From assembly GCA_947683425.1 (NCBI GenBank), contig CANTUQ010000073.1, forward strand, positions 7,164,501 to 7,228,500: a DNA stretch of 64,000 nt, read 5' to 3'. The notes under the pieces are model-generated. The model saw only the letters and a program-made list of their open reading frames with translations, was not told the origin of the DNA and did not search any database. This document shows, in pieces, positions 22,153 to 34,386 of the stretch. Made by a program: the position numbers and the translations under genes. Every line of letters begins with the position of its first letter. Position 1 is the stretch's first letter. The stretch is from Excoecaria cochinchinensis (lineage: Eukaryota; Streptophyta; Magnoliopsida; Malpighiales; Euphorbiaceae).

Positions 22153-24148
22153 TGTAAGCACCGTGTCCCGGAGCGGTCCAGATAAGAGATTACCCTGTGA
22201 TGAAATCAGTATCCTAGCCTGTATAAATGGTTTGGATTTGGGGGTTTTAGTCCCGCGTTTCACGAGAAATGAGTCTTTTTACCTTTCGTAGGCAGAGGGG
22301 GAGAAAACAGGAGATTTTCGAGTCAAAAAGCTTTTTTCCTCCACAGACGGCCAGCCCGTCTGTGAAGTCAGCCCGTCGCTTAGGGTCACCGACGGCTTGT
22401 GGCATTTTCTGACACCCGTCAGAAAATCACCGCCCCTGTCAGAACGCCGCCTGGTTTCCCGGAGTACGCAACCCTTCCGACGCCCGTCGGTGGATGTGGC
22501 AGGGCCGTCGGACGAATCCTTATGTCAGAAGGATTCTTTCGACGCCCGCCTCCATACACCGACACCCGTCGGTCGTGTCTGGCTTATAAAAGCTCTGGAT
22601 TTTCACTAGAAAAGCGTTCCAAAAAATTTCTGAAGAGGGGAAACTCTGCCCAAATTCAAGCATATTTTCTCTCTCTTCCAGCAAACACATTTCATAAAGA
22701 AATCTATTTCAAAAGAGAATCAAATCCATCAAAAGGGACTAAAACTAATTAGTTTTCCTTAGGTCTTGATTCCAAAGAAAATATTTTGAAGGATTGAGAA
22801 AGAAATAATCTGTTTTCCTCTTTTCGATCCTTCATCTTGCTTTTCGTGAAACATGCGGGGCTCTAATCAACACAAGAATCTCACCCAAAGCGATTATCTG
22901 AGGGTAAATATTCCGGATTCCTTCTTCATATCATTTCACATTTATTTCTTATTTGTCGATTCTTTCAATTCCGTCATTATATTTCTTTATTTCGACTCTC
23001 ATTACATGATTTTATGATAAAATCTCTTTTTTGGCTTTAAAAGGAGTTTTTTTCTCTTCATGTTTTTTTCGGTCACCTCACCTACATACGCCCTCTTTTT
23101 GAGTGACAGACGGACATGTCAGTTATCTTGACTGACGCCCGTCAGTCACCTAAAAGAGGTTGTCGGTGGGTTCTGTCTCTTCCCTTTTAAATGATTTTCT
23201 GCCTTTTTCAAGTCCCTTTGGATTCCCATATATTGATTTTATGTATATTGACATCTTTTAACTTTCTATGAGTGTATATTGATTCTCTTGGGCTATCCCG
23301 AGTTGGAGCGGCTACCTACCATATTTGGAGGATTTCGTCCGGTTTAGTTTCCTAATCCTCTTGATTATTTCTTTTATTTCTTTTATGTATATGGATGTAC
23401 TCTTTTCATATCTCGTTAATGTATAAAAATGACTCAATGTTTTATATTCAATAAAATGAGGTTTACACAAAAGCAAGGGCCCAATGCCCTATTTTTATCC
23501 AATAAAGATCATCACAGATAAAAACATCCACTTTTGATAATGATGCATGCGAGGACCAAAGTCCTCAAAAATAAACAATGCCCCGATTCGTGTATGTATC
23601 GCACATTTATAAAAGGGAGTTGTATTCTGCTCCTTGTATTATTGTAATTTATCGCTTTCAATATTTATCTTGCTCATTTACTGCTTTTCGAATGTGAATA
23701 AATGTGCCTTTAATCAATTGCATCGTGTGGAGAGAGAGCGAATTAATGACAATTAAAATTTGATCATAAAATAATCGAGGTAGAAATAGATGAGAAATCC
23801 CGGACCCAGCTCTGGTCTTTGGGCTCAAAGAGGCTAGAGGTTTACCCTCCAAGACACCTTTTTGTGCCACGAGACTTTAGCGCTAATCTTAGGCTCCTTA
23901 GGGCGAGAGGTTTACCTTCCAAGACCCCTCTGGCTGGCCCAAAATGGATACTAAGCGCAGTCTTAGGCTCTCCAAGGCGAGAGTAACTTTCCCAATGTTC
24001 TATTGGTGGCGACTCCATGAAACCTCCTTGTTGCCCAACATAGACGCACTTGCGATTTATTGCAAGCTGTCAACGGACCCACAAATGCCCCGATCGCTCA
24101 CGTGCGGGCGGTCGAACGGGCGGCCGCGGGGATCCGGCGCTCGTCACA
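22153..24148 (+). repeat. 3' LTR of the full-length Tat element
   Basis: Near-identical to 6,273-8,254, with a 17-bp insertion in the GACGG cluster (about 22,357-22,375), the TATA box at 22,585 and a damaged U5 hairpin (attgg instead of attggg before tggcgactcc at 24,006). It is followed by the ctaag duplication at 24,149-24,153. Confidence 0.95.
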
Positions 24149-24153
24149 CTAAG

Positions 24154-26206
24154 CATCTATTCTGAAGTAAAAGAACTCCTCCATACTTTCGGATAGATCC
24201 CTGGCCTGCCTTATTGTTCAAGAACCTGTAAACCTACGCGCAGAAATAAAAGTCCATGCGCTAAGCATATAGCTTAGTGGCAACCACTAATTTCACTTTT
24301 CACAAATAAAAATAGTGACAAAAATAGTAGTAATAACAATATTAATAATAATAATCATAATAATAATAATGATAGACAAATAGTTACACGAGACTAAATT
24401 CTAAGGAAGTAAACTTTCGTCATATTTTCTATAAGAGATTTTTACTTAATTGCACCAATAAACCCATTAGCAGTCTAAATATATAAATCATGTAAGCTAA
24501 TAATTCAATTCATTCACAACGAATCCCTAAACATAATTAAAGTTAATATATAAATATGTGTGCATCATATGGTCTATTGCCCAAAGTAAACCAATGGAAT
24601 TTCGTGAGTTGAGTATGCGGGATGAGCAACAGTAACATTACAGTAGTAGTAGAAATAACAGTAGCAGTAACAGTATTAAATTTTGCAGGTTCTCATTAAC
24701 CTGCAGACGTCCCATTTGTCAATGCAGCTCTCTACTCCCTATGGCTAGCCAACTATACTCTCACCCATGGTTCCTATCGATTACCAAGGCCAATACTAAA
24801 TCCTCAGTCAAATTCATTTATTGCATTCTCATTTACATAACAATTCGTAATTACCAAAATCTCAATTGCAGTTTGTAATTTAAATTCACTCTATGGCACC
24901 ATATGGCCTTAAAGCATCACAACTACACAATCATTCAAATTATAACATTGTAATTCAAATTCTTATTTTGTATAAACAACAACTTTCTTGAATGAATTTT
25001 TAGATTAGCTTACTTATTATTTACATTCTACGATTTCATTATTTATAATGTTCTTTAGAATATCATGAGCAATCATGCATATTATTTAATAAATTTAACT
25101 CTAACTTTACTAACATAAATAAACTCAGACTTTCATTGCAAGTCTTATCATTTAAATCATTTACCATTTATATCTTAAAAACCAATCTTTATCATCACAA
25201 CTATACCTCAAGAGAATTAACACTTCAACATTTATAAGATATTTCTACTAAGTCAACCACTTCCTTAAGCTATATTATGTCTATTAGCTCTTAAATCTCT
25301 ACCAATACTCAATAAAATTCATACCATACCATAATTCCAAACCCAAACTTAATAATTAAAATAAGAAATGTGAATTTAGTGGTCGCAAACCTCAAAATTC
25401 CAGTAAAACAACTTCAATGGATTTGTCCAAAGCGAACTCAGTCCTCCACTTGCTTCTCTTTCCCTTCAGTTCTCACGCTTTCCTCTTCTTCTTCACAACA
25501 CACATAACATTTCAACTATAAGTTCAATAAATCTCAATAATAATGTAAGTTTAATTGCTCATATTAATCTAAAAGTTAACTAATTAGCATATTCTAAGTT
25601 TTAAATACCAAATTCCTAAACTTTAAATTTCAAATCCCTAACTTCCCAAAACTATTACCCTCTCAAATCTCCCCTTAAATTTCAAATTAACACTCACCCT
25701 TTCTCTTACTTGATGATCGCCGTTCAAGGAAGGAGTTTTCGGTGGCCGGAGGCGACAGAGAACGAGGAGGTGAGGGCTGCAATCAAAAGCCAAAAATGCA
25801 GCAAAACGGAGGAGAGGATGGGGCTGCCATCGCGTGAAAGGGAGAGGAAAAGAAGAGAAGGCGGCGGAGCGGCGGCTGACCGCAGGGAGCAGAGGATCGG
25901 AGAGGCGGCAAAAAGGGAGGAGTAGATTGGGGAAGGGGCTGGAAACGGGATCGGGAAAAGGGATGAGGAAAAGAAAAAAAGAAAAGGAAAAAGAGAAAGA
26001 AAAAAAAAGGTGTTTTGATCCCAAAACGACGTAGTTTTAGGTAATGTAGGGCAATTGTGTCAATTTCCCATTAATCCCTATTAATTTCATTTTAACTCCC
26101 ACTTAATTATTCCACCTCTCCTTTATTTTTTTCTATATCCATTTAAATTTAATTTTCTTATAAAATTTCAACTCATCTAAATATTTTACAATATTTGGGG
26201 CGTTAA
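24154..26206. repeat. Right part of the solo-LTR-like element
   Basis: This is the continuation of 5,754-6,272. It is AT-rich without a recognisable protein. A purine-rich, GC-richer block at 25,700-25,960 gives open frames on both strands that are low complexity and were not accepted as genes. It ends ttggggcgttaa before the tagtc duplication. Confidence 0.7.
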
Positions 26207-26211
26207 TAGTC

Positions 26212-26844
26212 TCTTTCCTAGGTGGGCTTAATCCATGGGTTAACGGGGAACCCAATGATGTGTATGGTGTATGGTGAAAAACTGGCAGTATAACATCTCT
26301 TATCTAATATGTATTTGTATGAGTTTTTGCCTTTATGTATTTAAACATTTCAACTAAATTAAGATGGGCCCACTGGGGCATGAAAGCCTTTGATAAAAGA
26401 CCATTTAATTTGGTTGATTTTGTTCAATATATTGGCCCACATAGCAAGCATAGTATTACAGTACATGTCACTTAGGGGAAGTATCTATTGCCATTACATG
26501 AGCTTTAGTCAAAAGTGATGATACTTTAAGGCTACCCAAGCATGGTACCTGCCAATAGGTCTAGCTCATCACGAGCGTAATGACCAATCGAGTCTCCATT
26601 TAATATACCATGATGGTACGAGCCTTGGGCTGGTGAGTATCCTTAATACTTTCCTACATTGAGTGAATGTAGGGTCGTGCTTTGGAAATGCACCGTAGTT
26701 AAGAGAGGGTCCAAACTAGCATAGATCTAAGACTCTAGCATGGATGCAATGCAATTTTTTGAAAAGAGATAGAAATTTAATTTTAAAAGCTACATTATAT
26801 TTATTAACTAAGACAATTTCGAAGTAAAGTCTCAAAGTTCCCAG
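26212..26844 (-). other. Leader of outer Tat relic (continued)
   Basis: The reverse complement matches the leader of the full-length element (8,330-8,960), including the blocks around cacctaggaaagagact, tcgtgatgagctagacc and gaccctctcttaactac. It joins 5,748 across the solo LTR and 29,454 across the CACTA insertion. Confidence 0.8.
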
Positions 26845-29453
26845 CATTACAAAAAAAATCAAAGTTAGAGACGAAAAATTTTGTCGCTATTAATGCATAT
26901 TCAGTCGCTAATCGAAATTAGCGATTGGACGACTAACTGTCGCTATTTCGACTATCGCAAGCATATTTGCGATGAAAATCAATTATCGTCGCTAATTTTA
27001 GCAATGAAATTGCGTTGCTAAAAGAAAATTATCTGTCGCTAATTAACCCCTAAAAATGGTCGCCAATAATATAAAATGTAATTTGCGATGGAACATTTAG
27101 TCAATAAATTAGTCACAAATGAAAATTATCTATTTGCGACGGCTTGTATTGTCGCTAATCCGTCACAAAAAAATTTAAATTTATTTTTTTTTAAATTATC
27201 TAAACATCAATAAACAATAAACAATAAATTGATTCATTATTTATATAATATTGAACAATGAACATGCATATGTATATAAATGCAAATTATAATATAATTT
27301 ACGAATTTATATTAATGCTGATTTTAAGCTAAGCACTCAAAATATTCGAGAATGAAAATGGGCATCAGCAAAATGTGGCAATTTATTTTCTAAAATAAAG
27401 ACTTATTTATTACATATCAATTAGACAATTACAGCATTCAAATTGTAATCTTTCAAGCACATAATTTCATCTTGAAACTATAACTACTTATTGACCATAA
27501 CTTTTTACTTACTAATCATACGCCACAAAACATTCTCAGAAACATGCTGCTAGCATTCATATAACATATAATTACAGCATATAACAATTGAATATTAAGA
27601 TCACATAACATAATCATATCCATGCCTGAATAAAGAAACCTTTCAAAAACTTAATAAGAACCATGCTGCTAACATTCACAGTGGACTGCAGAATAGGTCC
27701 CAAAACAATAGTAGGGCAAATGGTTACAACATCGAGCCCTCTTTGTTTTGCATACTCAAAAGCTACACTCTCTGCTGCTGTCTTGGAGAGACAATACCAA
27801 TTCTGAGACAAGCAAAGAAATATGGATTATAGTGTCATCTAATAGTAATTAACAAGATAGTACCATAGCAAAATGTACAACTTAGAAAAAAAAATCACAT
27901 TAGTTGTTCTGCAATTGATATTTATCAAGAACAATTTGATTAAAATTTGATTAAATTCTGTTAATTGATATTTATCAAGAACAATTTGATTAAATTCTGT
28001 TAATCACATTAGTTGTTCTACAAAATGTACATTCTGTTAATTGATATTTATCAAGAACAATTTGATTAAATTCTTTCTAAAAGAGAAGTTGCAATAAGAC
28101 ATCTTACCTCCGGATTTGGGTACAGTAGTGGGAGGAATAGGACTAACAACATGGAAAACTCCAGTGCAACCTTCAATGGCAGAATATAGGGAGTTGTAAT
28201 CCAATAAGTCTGCCTTTAAAAGTTTTAGGTTATCAGATGCCTTGTCAAGCCTTTTCAAGTGCGCATACTTCTCATCGGCTGCATAATTGAAAAAAAATTA
28301 AATTAAAACAAACTTCAACAAATAGAATTATAGGAGAAGGACTATACCGCTGATTTCTTTTGAGGGTATTGCTTCTCTTGCTTGGTTAATAAAAAGGGAA
28401 TGGAGATTAGTAAAAATGAGGCAAATCTAGATTCTTGATTTCCCTTCAAATCCCAAAATCATTCAGACCAATTTTTCGCAAAGCCCAGGAAACTGGAATT
28501 TCTTTTCTTTTCCCTTAAAGAAAAAGAACCATAATTTCCAAGAACCCAATGCTATAACAAGATTCATAGCTTGATTTTGAAAATTAACATACAGGGCAGC
28601 ACATAAATTAAAATATGGATAACAAATAGAGGAATTGTAGTAAATTAGTATAGGCCTCAGCACCTAATAATTTGCCAAATACAATGCAATGTAAAACAAC
28701 AAACAATGTGTATATCAAGAAATAAGAAACAACAAATACAACCCATCAACAAACAACAGAATAACAGATTTAACATAAATTTCGTTCCATTGTAACGCAC
28801 GGTTTGGGTTGGATTATATCAAGAGCAGAAAATAGGAATTACAACATAAGAAGTAGGAGAGAATGCACCTTGAGGAAGACGAGAACACACCTTAAAGAAG
28901 CAGAAGAGATGACTCAGGGAGAGATATACAAGGCTGAAGTTTCGATTGACAGAGAATGCGAAAAGGGCGAGTGAGCAAGATGACGATAGGGAGGTGGCTT
29001 CAACAGAGACAGAGAGAGGGATAACGGTGCCCAGGAATCGGAGATACAGGGAACAGAGAGAGGAAAATAGATGTTCCTTCGACGGAGATCTATTTCATCG
29101 CTAAATTAGTCGCTAATGAAGAAACAAAAATTTGTCTACACATTTAGCGACTATTTTTTTTCCGTCGCAATTTAGTCGCTAACTTTGGACATCTATTAGC
29201 GACTAAAATTTAGTCGCAATATAATTTTCCAAAATACATAAATAAAATATATTTAGCGACGACAAAATTAGTCGCTAAAAATGGCGCCATGAATTCCCGC
29301 CAAATAATAGCGACGGTTTATTGATTTCCATTGCTAATCTCGTCACTTGATCATTTAAAGGGATATTCACGACTAATTCAATAATCTGTCGCTAATTGGT
29401 CGCTATTTAGCGACCAAATTTTTTCAGTCGCTAATATCTATTTTTTTGTAGTG
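26845..29453. mobile_element. Non-autonomous CACTA element carrying captured reductase exons (2.6 kb)
   Basis: It starts cattacaaaaaaaatc (one change from CACTACAA) and ends tttttttgtagtg. Flanking triplets are cag and tag, a 3-bp duplication with one C/T difference. Subterminal tagcgac/gtcgcta repeats fill about 26,868-27,180 and 29,090-29,450. The interior holds two exons of a plant reductase on the minus strand and no transposase, so movement would need TNP2/TnpA from another copy. The element splits the leader of the outer Tat relic. Confidence 0.82.
27630..28280 (-). pseudogene. Captured cinnamoyl-CoA reductase-like exons (partial)
   Basis: The minus strand carries one exon at about 28,280-28,108 (EKYAHLKRLDKASDNL ... 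GCTGVFHV) with an acceptor tatgcag and a donor GGAG|GTAAG. A later exon at about 27,803-27,635 (NWYCLSKT, VVTICPTIVLGP) follows an acceptor tgtctcag. They fit the short-chain reductase fold of cinnamoyl-CoA reductase-like enzymes; the catalytic Y-x-x-x-K (YCLSK) is kept, but the lignin-type KNWYCYGK signature is not. The first exon with the nucleotide-binding loop, the exon between these two, and the C-terminal exons are missing. It was captured by the CACTA element and is probably non-functional. Confidence 0.8.
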
Positions 29454-29454
29454 T

Positions 29455-29468
29455 AGTGGAGTCGCCAC
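29455..29468 (-). other. Primer binding site of the outer Tat relic
   Basis: agtggagtcgccac directly left of the LTR is the complement of the gtggcgactccac PBS core of the full-length element at 8,255. It lies between the CACTA terminus and the 5' LTR, so the CACTA element inserted almost at the PBS. Confidence 0.75.
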
Positions 29469-30407
29469 TGTGACGCATCGGAACCCACTTATGATTCTCA
29501 GAAGGCCCGCTTTTAGGGTCTGAGAGGGTTCGCGTCTAGATCTTGGGTAACATGAGATATTTTGGAATCCCTACCCAATAGAACATTGGAGAAGTTCATC
29601 TAATCCCACGAAACCTTCAGGCACCTTTGAGGTATTTTGGAGTCGTCATCGAATTTACAAGAAATTGGGAAAGTTCATCTAAACTCGGAGGTTTAAACCG
29701 GAGAGTGGTTTGAAACTTCACTTTTATTAATGTCTTGGTTAAATTATACGTGAGCTTTTAATTATTAAATTTTTATCTCTTTCCTCACACGTCATGCAGT
29801 CTCTTTCCTAGGTGGGCTCTTTTCTTGGCTCTCCTTTCTCGGCTCCTCACTCTTTTATTTTCTTTTTCTTCTCTTTCTTTCCTTCTTTTTTTTTTTCAGG
29901 TCTCTGTTCCCTTGCTCTCCATTTTCTTTTCCTTTTTTTCTTTTTTGTTCTTAGATCTGCCGCTTCCCCTCTAACCTAGGCTCCTTCTTTCTTTTTTATA
30001 TCCTAGTTTTAGGTTTTGCTCCTTTATTCTTTCCTTGATTTTCTCCCTCTTTCCACGGAAAACTCCTTCTTTTTCTCCTCCATTCTTATTTTAATTTTTT
30101 TTAATTATCATATATTTTAATTAATTAATCTCTCTACTTATCTTCTAATTTATTTCCTCTTTAATTTATTATCCTACAATATTAGCTAATTAATTTAACC
30201 TAATCTTAATTTAATTTTTTATTTTTATATCTTATATTTTTTTATTTTTATTTTTTTTGGAGAAATTATTAAAATTTGCCTAAAAGACCCTACTGAAATG
30301 CTAGTCCATAGAAAGCCAAAGTGTTTTCATTCTTTGTCTATTTTTGAATAAATATTATTATCATTAGGTAACTTTGACCAAATCTGCCTCAGGATCCGGT
30401 GTCTAAA
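29469..30407 (-). repeat. 5' LTR of the outer Tat relic
   Basis: Similar throughout to 228-1,175, starting tgtgacgc. Followed by ctaat at 30,408-30,412, the duplicate of 223-227. The PBS complement beside it marks it as the 5' LTR of a minus-strand element. Confidence 0.88.
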
Positions 30408-30433
30408 CTAATTTTTCTTTTTCTTTTGTAGTG
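30408..30433. mobile_element. Terminus of the window-left CACTA-like element
   Basis: After the ctaat duplication the sequence ttttctttttcttttgtagtg ends in the CACTA terminal motif (complement cactacaaaagaaaa). It is the missing end of the element at 1-227. Confidence 0.75.
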
Positions 30434-30896
30434 ACATAAACAAATATATATGTAACACCCCTTACCCGTACGTAGTCAACTATACCTTCTGTGGGTGAGT
30501 CACTGTGACGAATAAGGTTTGTTACACTTACACAACTTGCAATCAAGGTAACTCACATAACTATCAAGTTCACATGTATTAAATTATGCCTAAAAATTTT
30601 AAACTTTCTTTTCAAAATGGTAATGGCCTATTTTCCATTCACTAGGCATATGTAATTTATATACATCACATAAGATCCTTCATATCATAGGTGAAATACA
30701 TTAGATCATTCTACATCTTTTAAGATTAATATATATATATGTGTACATATCACAAATTATAATATTACAACCCAAAAAGGTTACAATTACTTTATTACAA
30801 CAACGGACAAAACCTACAAAAAGAAACGCTTGTCCTATCATGTTGGCTCTTGAAGATGCGTGTTTGTCATTTCAAAATTGCTATCACTAACACTTG

Positions 30897-32139
30897 TGTG
30901 ACGCACCCCGGAACCCAGCAAGGGCCCTCGCTTTGAATCCGCCTTTGGGATTCGAGGTATTGGTTTGCGTCTTTTGATCATGGGCGCCATGAGACATCAT
31001 TGGTGTATTCCTCCCAATAGAACATTGGGGAGAACCACCTAGCCTAATGACGCCTAAAGGCACCTTTGAGGTATTTGGAGTCGCCACCCAATTTATAAGA
31101 AATTGGAAAAAGTCTCTCACCTCTAACGGTTTAGACCAGAGATTCGGTATTCGGAACTTTCCTCTTATTTATGCTTTGATTAGTTATAAATGGGTTTTTA
31201 ACTTCTTAAAATTATATATCTCATCTCACACAATCAATGCATTTAAATTAAATAGCGAAATTAAAGCACGTAAAGGAAATAAATGAAAGCGATAAAAGGC
31301 AATAAAGAAAGTGATAAATGAAAGCGATAAACACACAAGCACACAATTACAAGAGAAGTGGGGATGAAATACAACCCCAATAAAAAAGGATGTGAATGGG
31401 GACAAAATACAATCCCCCAAAAATAAATAAAGTTGCCCCAAAATTAATTACAAGGGCCCAAAAAGAAACAAACTTGAATTTAAAACACTCACACAGGATC
31501 AAAATAAAGGGACATACATAAATCGGGGCATTTATTTTAGGAACATTGGTTCTTTTGCGCTTATTAAAGGTTTAGGAACATTGGTTCCTTCGCGTTTATT
31601 TGAAAAGGGTTCGAAGAGTCATTTTTTGATTGTTGAGTTGAAAACCGAGATGAGTGATCCCATTTTTGGAGAAAATTGACTCTTCATTTTAATTATTATA
31701 TTTTTTATTGTTTGGCTAAAATAAGGGACATTGGTCCTAATTTTATTATTAAAAATTCCAATTTAATTGTAGGAATATTTTTATAATTTTTTATCGCACG
31801 CGTGCATAAATAAAATGAATATTTACAAACAAGCACAAAACACATAAAGAGAGGGTTGAAAGGATCTCACCAAACCGGGGGACTCATCTATGTGTTGCGA
31901 CCCAACAGGGGAGCCACGGGAAAGCTCACACAGTGCAACCCAAAATAAATCTCAGACAAAAAATAATATCAAAAACATTAGTAATGGTTCTAAACTAATC
32001 AAGTAAAAACGAAATAAATATTAGGCAAGTCAATTTATAATGATAATAATAATAATAATAACAACAACATGTGATAGTAATAATAATAATAATAATAATA
32101 ACAACAAATAATAGCATGAGCATAAACATAAACACAAAC

Positions 32140-32214
<75 letters not shown>

Positions 32215-33430
32215 GAGAGAAAGAGGAAACTGCAAGCAACAAATAAAAGGCTAAAGTCATAAAAACCAAATTAAAGCAAAACACAAGAAGATTAAATAAA
32301 TAACTAGACAAGAACATCAAAAGTGAAGAGCAATATCAAAATGTTGGACAGTAAATATGATATCAATGGCAAAAGGCAAAAAATATTAATAATGATGAAT
32401 AATATACAGGAGAAAATAAATAAATGAGAATGGTCTCAAGTGTTTACCCTCAGAATTTTATAGATTGAAGAAACGGTGTCTCGATTTGTTTTCCTTGTCG
32501 AATTTGTGGTGATGAATATTTGAAAAAAATGTAGAAATTGATATTTTAAAATAAATTAAGAGAATATTTTGATAAAAAATATTTTTGGTGGATGATTGAC
32601 CAAAGGAAATTAATTTTCCAAGCTCAAATCACCCAAGAGATGGATTATATTTTTTTGAAGCAAAATAAATAAATTAAAGCTTGAGAAAAAGAAACAAAAA
32701 CTTAAGAATATTTTGAAGAATTCTTGAAGAAGAAGACCAGTCTTTTGCTGGAGAGAAGAGAAACTAGAGAGAAAAATTAAAATTCTTTTTTTTTGAATCA
32801 AGATTGCCGTCCGTAAAAATGAAGAGCAAAACCCCCTCTTAATTTTCAGTTTTGGCCAAAAATAGGAATGGACAGGAAATATTTTCATTTTTAGTTTATC
32901 AAAAATTGCACAAGAAGGTGAAAAACTGAAGAAAATCAGAAAAAATGCAGAGAAATGGACAGCATGGGGCAAAGCCCAGATGGCCGCGTGAAAGGGAGGC
33001 AGGCGGCCCAAAGAGGGCCGTGTGGCGAGGGGGCCGCGCGGCTAGCTTGCTGTGCGCGCAGGGGGCATGTGGCATCCCTGCTGCGCAGGCAGGGGGCGCG
33101 CGGTACCCCCTGCTGCGTGAGAGCAGGGGCGGCCTGTCGAGCGGGCGCCCCTGCATTCTGGGGCGGCCTGCCGTGCGGGCGCCCCCGCACACTGCCGCAG
33201 GTGGCACTCACAATTCTTTTTTTTAATAAAACCCCTAGGACACAAAATTAATATTTTCTACCCTATTTTAATTTTTAATTTCTAAAATATATATTTTTAA
33301 TTATTTTTTCTAAAAAAACACAATTTTGACAAGGAAACAATCGATTCTCACTTTCTCGTCGAAGATCGATCTTTTGTTTTTATCATCGGGTAATCCTGAT
33401 CTTGGACCACCTCGGGACCCGGTGTCTACA
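30897..33430 (-). mobile_element. Tat-type solo LTR, reverse orientation (2.5 kb)
   Basis: It starts tgtgacgcacc and ends cggtgtctaca, flanked by acttg at 30,892-30,896 and 33,431-33,435. Its 3'-end region (30,900-31,120) is similar to the outer relic's LTRs, including both CCAAT hairpins and a ggagtcgccaccc PBS-like box at about 31,078. No internal region follows, so it is a solo LTR left by LTR-LTR recombination. A GC-rich block (32,950-33,200) may be its promoter region. Confidence 0.88.
32141..32212. repeat. (AAT)n microsatellite
   Basis: An uninterrupted taa/ata triplet run inside the Tat solo LTR; shorter runs lie at 32,040-32,110. Confidence 0.97.
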
Positions 33431-34386
33431 ACTTGCACCTGAACGGATGCAACACCCGTGTTAAGCATAATCTCTTAGTCAGGAAACATGAAATGGATGA
33501 CTCCTCACAGTGGTCATCAAATCATAACACAGGCATATGGGACATGCATATAATATAATTAATGAAAGATATACTCAAAAGTAAATTAACAACTATAAAT
33601 AGGCATATATATATATATCTAATATTGTTCTTTTACTTTTTTTTATTCATGCACTGCCTACATTTTTCCTAGTAGTGGATAACGGGTTTAACACATATGT
33701 ACCCTAAGGTACAGTTCCATTCTTATCATATATGCATAGGGATTTAAGCAAGATCCATTAATACATAGGGATCTATTAGGACCCTAAACACATAAGGACC
33801 CAAATAGGGTCCAAACGCATAGGCTATAGTGACAATATACCCTATAGGCATGCCTATCTATCCACGACTCGATTATTGTAGGCTATTAATTTAAACTGCA
33901 TTCATTAGGTTTACATTAATGACACATATCATTATATTAAAGAGTAATCAATGATATGGGATACCTTACCAATTGTCACTTCCAGTTATATTGAGTGCAC
34001 ATCTAGAATCATCTCAAATAAAAGGAGCAAAACAATATATAAAGCAAAGTTGGAAGGGTCACATAGCAATCAGGAAAATCCTTACTGCCATGTAGCCCTG
34101 TGTGCAAATAATACATTAAAAATAGAATGTCCTTACATGACGGTCAGACCATGTCACATGGCGGTCAGGTGTTCCTGACAGCTGTGTAAACTGAGAAATC
34201 TAAAAGATTCCAAAAAGATGCTATCTAGAATGATTTTACACGGTGGTATAAAATTTTACACGGCAGTAAAGGCATTCACACGGTGGTCAGGAAATCTCTA
34301 ACCGCCGTGAGACCTTAGCTTTAGGCCAAAATAACGGGACATAACCATTTTACACAACAGTCAGGGAAGCTTTACCGCTGTGTAGC

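Larger units (their letters stand above)
6273..24148 (+). mobile_element. Full-length Tat-type Ty3/gypsy LTR retrotransposon (17.9 kb)
   Basis: LTRs at 6,273-8,254 and 22,153-24,148 are flanked by ctaag (6,268-6,272 and 24,149-24,153). Order: LTR, PBS, leader, gag-pro, RT, RNase H, second archaeal-type RNase H, integrase, antisense gene, divergent sense gene, 140-bp tandem array, PPT, LTR. Integrase last and a second RNase H define the Tat branch of Ty3/gypsy. In one 180-bp stretch compared by eye the LTRs differ by three transitions, so insertion was fairly recent, yet all its genes carry stops or frameshifts. Transposition would need proteins from another copy. Confidence 0.95.
5754..26206. 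mobile_element. Solo-LTR-like element (about 2.6 kb net) split by the full-length Tat element
   Basis: It begins tgtaacaccc and ends ttggggcgttaa, and is flanked by tagtc at 5,749-5,753 and 26,207-26,211. The halves are 5,754-6,272 and 24,149-26,206; the 17.9 kb between is the nested Tat element plus one TSD copy. Joining the flanks outside the TSDs restores a sequence that matches the Tat leader at 8,870-8,960, which independently supports these limits. No protein domain is seen, so it looks like a solo LTR of a TGTAACACC...GGTGTTACA family. The last bases deviate from the usual CA. Confidence 0.78.
228..30407 (-). mobile_element. Outer Tat-type Ty3/gypsy retrotransposon relic, reverse orientation, with nested insertions
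   Basis: Two similar LTRs (228-1,175 and 29,469-30,407) point to the minus strand and are flanked by the same 5-bp duplication ctaat (223-227 and 30,408-30,412). A PBS complement lies beside the right LTR and a PPT complement beside the left one. The remaining internal sequence lies at 1,176-5,748, 26,212-26,844 and 29,454-29,468. It reads continuously across each insertion and matches the leader, gag, pol fragments and post-pol region of the full-length element at 6,273-24,148. Most of pol is deleted. The last base pair of the right LTR reads aa rather than ca. Confidence 0.88.

Noticed and set aside
25638..26034. Open frames around a purine-rich block
   Set aside because: Low-complexity K/E/R or F/S/P composition in a solo LTR with no domain.
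27614..28258. A functional cinnamoyl-CoA reductase gene
   Set aside because: Only two exons are present, without the nucleotide-binding start or the C-terminal exons, and they lie inside a transposon.
32030..32320. Open frames of poly-Leu, poly-Tyr and poly-Ile
   Set aside because: They are translations of an (AAT)n microsatellite on both strands.
32899..33251. Several overlapping open frames on both strands
   Set aside because: The block is GC-rich, so stops are rare by chance; no domain is recognisable, and it lies in a solo LTR.
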